A program made the translations under genes and the position numbers. 64,000 nucleotides of DNA from Taxillus chinensis. Taxonomy: Eukaryota; Streptophyta; Magnoliopsida; Santalales; Loranthaceae. This document shows positions 62,546-64,000 of this stretch, piece after piece. The DNA lies in the NCBI GenBank assembly GCA_023512835.1, contig CM042092.1:8371293-8435292 (forward strand), written 5' to 3'. Numbering within the stretch: position 1 is the first letter of the stretch; each line of letters opens with the position of its first letter. The notes beneath the pieces are model-generated. The model saw only the letters and a program-made list of their open reading frames with translations. It did no database searches and had not been told where the DNA came from.

Positions 62546-62807
62546 TAGAGAAGACCTAAAAGAAAATTAAATATACATCAAATAATTACAAATATCTAAT
62601 ATTTTAGATAGTTGAAAACTCATTTCAACTATTCTAAATAGGCAAAAGAGAAATTTTATAAACAATAATGCTATGAAGGATGAATAATACCTAATTAGGT
62701 AAGAAATTAATTTGAGTAATTTAATTTATAATTAGTTACAACTAATATTCTAGTAAGTAAGATCACATCTAATATAAGACTATATTCTAACTGAACTCAA
62801 AATTACA
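60015..62807 (-). mobile_element. Degenerate Ty1-copia element, reverse strand, in FTSHI5 intron
   Basis: Read on the reverse strand: LTR-A (about 62807-62434, containing an AT/AC microsatellite), then primer-binding site tggtatcaaagc (62430-62419), a decayed gag region, and an integrase stretch at about 61400-61220 (SDNGREFAHQPLANLF, then TP*QNGIIEHKNQHL). Next come a post-integrase region with KIFGCVHYVHV and DKLDPHALKCVFLGYS (about 61080-60970), and an RT/RNase H connection piece (VVSQFMHNLSEPHMSDVNSI, then LAYLKFSQGKGIIFS, about 60775-60650). The end is a decayed RNase H, the purine tract ttgagggaga and LTR-B (about 60223-60015). Both LTRs carry the motif ctaattataaatta and the word acctaattaggtatt or its variant. 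Most of reverse transcriptase is deleted. Many stops make it inactive. Confidence 0.72.
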
Positions 62808-63240
62808 CTGCCCTTATGTTGGAATACACGTATCAAATAAACTTAATTTATCACTAAAAATATGATAATGCCTAAAAGGTTTAGTGAAGATGTCTGACAA
62901 TTATTCCTTGAGGCAGGTACCTTTTCACAAATAAAGTGGCAATTAGCCTCAATATGTTTTATTCTTGTAGAAAATTTAATTATTGACAATACATATAGCC
63001 AAGTATTAAAAATAATGAAGATTAGATTCCCTCGTTATGTGTAACCCAATTTTGATAGACATTATCCTAATGCTAATTCTCTTGTCACAGTAGCCAATAT
63101 AAACCCCAACTCAAAATTTAGAAAATAAAACAACCCAAAATAAATTGACGTTCAATTAGGCACCTAGCTTATTTTGCGTCCAAATATTGTGCTATCCCTA
63201 AGGTATTTGGGTGATAATACTAAAAAAATGAGAGATATCA
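62808..63240 (-). mobile_element. Second copia fragment (RNase H end) abutting LTR-A
   Basis: On the reverse strand the region reads as the end of copia RNase H: VTREL / IGYCDKR, then TKHIE or RIKHIEANCHFICEKVPAS (about 62965-62900), followed by a purine-tract-like ataagggcag directly before LTR-A. So LTR-A is preceded by the end of a polyprotein and followed by a primer-binding site, meaning it serves as 3' LTR of one copy and 5' LTR of the next. The upstream part of this copy is missing or lies in unrecognisable sequence. Confidence 0.6.
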
Positions 63241-63529
63241 TCAATTACGGAGTACTAACTTTGGCTAAGTGTTTCTTTTAGGTATGAAACAATTGAAAGA
63301 CTACTTGAAACATGAGTACTTATGAAAACTGGCAATTCTTGAGTGGATTTTTGTTTTTGCTGTGTTTTGGATTAAATTGGGTTATTAGGAGCTGTGTGGC
63401 CCAGAAATTATGGTGTGGAGTGGGCTACAAGCGTGGGGTCGAGCCAAGCCATTGCTGTGCTCGGTTCCCCTATCTATTTTTTGGGCCATTTGGTGGGAAT
63501 GTAACTGTTGTGTGTATGAAAACTCTAAG

Positions 63530-63986
63530 TAGAGGTGTAAAATGGACCGGTGGTCCGCGGATCGGTCCATGAATTGTGCAGATCGGACCGGATCATGAAA
63601 AATTTGGTGCATTTCAATCACGGGCCTAAACGAACCGATCCGTTTAGGCCCGGTCCACGCGGACCAAATCCGTGCGAATGAGGACCGGTCCGCAGACCAA
63701 TGTTTATTTTATTTTATTTATTTATCTGTAAACATATTATTCATTTTACCTAATATATTAATACATAAATCCTAAATTTATTAATTTTAAAATTAAAATT
63801 TAGAAACATAAACATTTAAATATGATTTGCAATTTAAAATTTTAAAATATTTAATAAAAATTAATTTTTCATATTTAAATAAATAAATAAATAAATACGG
63901 ATTGGTCCGTGAACCGAAGTCCGAACTGGACCAGTCCGTTTAGGCCCGCTCCGTGACGGACCGGATCAGTCCGTTTTATACCCCTA
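63530..63986. mobile_element. hAT-like MITE with perfect 8-bp target duplication
   Basis: Ends TAGAGGTGTAAAATGGAC and, inverted, TAGGGGTATAAAACGGAC are flanked on both sides by the identical 8-base ACTCTAAG (63522-63529 and 63987-63994), as expected of a hAT insertion. The length is 457 bases with no transposase. The interior alternates GC-rich palindromic words (ggaccggtggtccgcggatc; tttaggcccggtccacgcgg) with an AT-rich centre (63700-63890). It lies within the last visible FTSHI5 intron, or beyond if the gene ends differently. Confidence 0.8.
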
Positions 63987-64000
63987 ACTCTAAGAAAGGT

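Overview
This is a plant nuclear genomic window, most likely from a woody eudicot. The coding parts closely resemble eudicot proteins. Introns are standard GT-AG, long and AT-rich, and copia, LINE and hAT-like remnants are abundant. I cannot name the species. Gene density is low: five supported protein-coding genes in 64 kb, with no rRNA, tRNA or CRISPR seen.

Layout. 1-4530: AT-rich intergenic DNA carrying MITE-like elements and a decayed chimera of a brassinosteroid-signalling-kinase (BSK) exon and a polyubiquitin piece. 4531-5772 (+): single-exon C2-domain protein. 9059-11788 (+): two-exon DUF946/Vps62-family protein behind a long CT/AC microsatellite leader. 13585-39353 (-): ATRX, the SNF2 chromatin remodeller with an ADD zinc domain. 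Its 25 coding exons could all be placed with consistent phases, giving 1,496 residues. A 5'-UTR exon lies at about 43770, so the transcription unit is about 30 kb. 49483-51437 (+): three-exon bHLH transcription factor of the bHLH10/89/91 (EAT1/TIP2-like, tapetum) group. 53061 to beyond the right edge (+): FTSHI5, an AAA protein of the chloroplast Ycf2/FtsHi import motor. Nine exons (about 932 residues) are visible and roughly the last 390 residues lie outside the window.

Most gene length here is transposon-filled intron. The ATRX introns hold a copia element with both LTRs and internal tandem duplications, several LINE 3' pieces on both strands, two hAT-like non-autonomous elements, and unusual poly-G tracts of 41 to about 100 bases. 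The last visible FTSHI5 intron holds two copia copies in tandem that appear to share one LTR, plus a 457-bp hAT-like element with a perfect 8-bp target-site duplication.

The genes are functionally unrelated (membrane/calcium, trafficking-like, chromatin, anther development, plastid import), as is normal for plant neighbours. I found no evidence of an operon-like, biosynthetic or defence cluster, and nothing that amounts to a new biological system. The most unusual items are the BSK-ubiquitin chimera, a probable GC-AG intron and a duplicated splice-donor segment in ATRX, the tandem copia arrangement, and the G-tracts.
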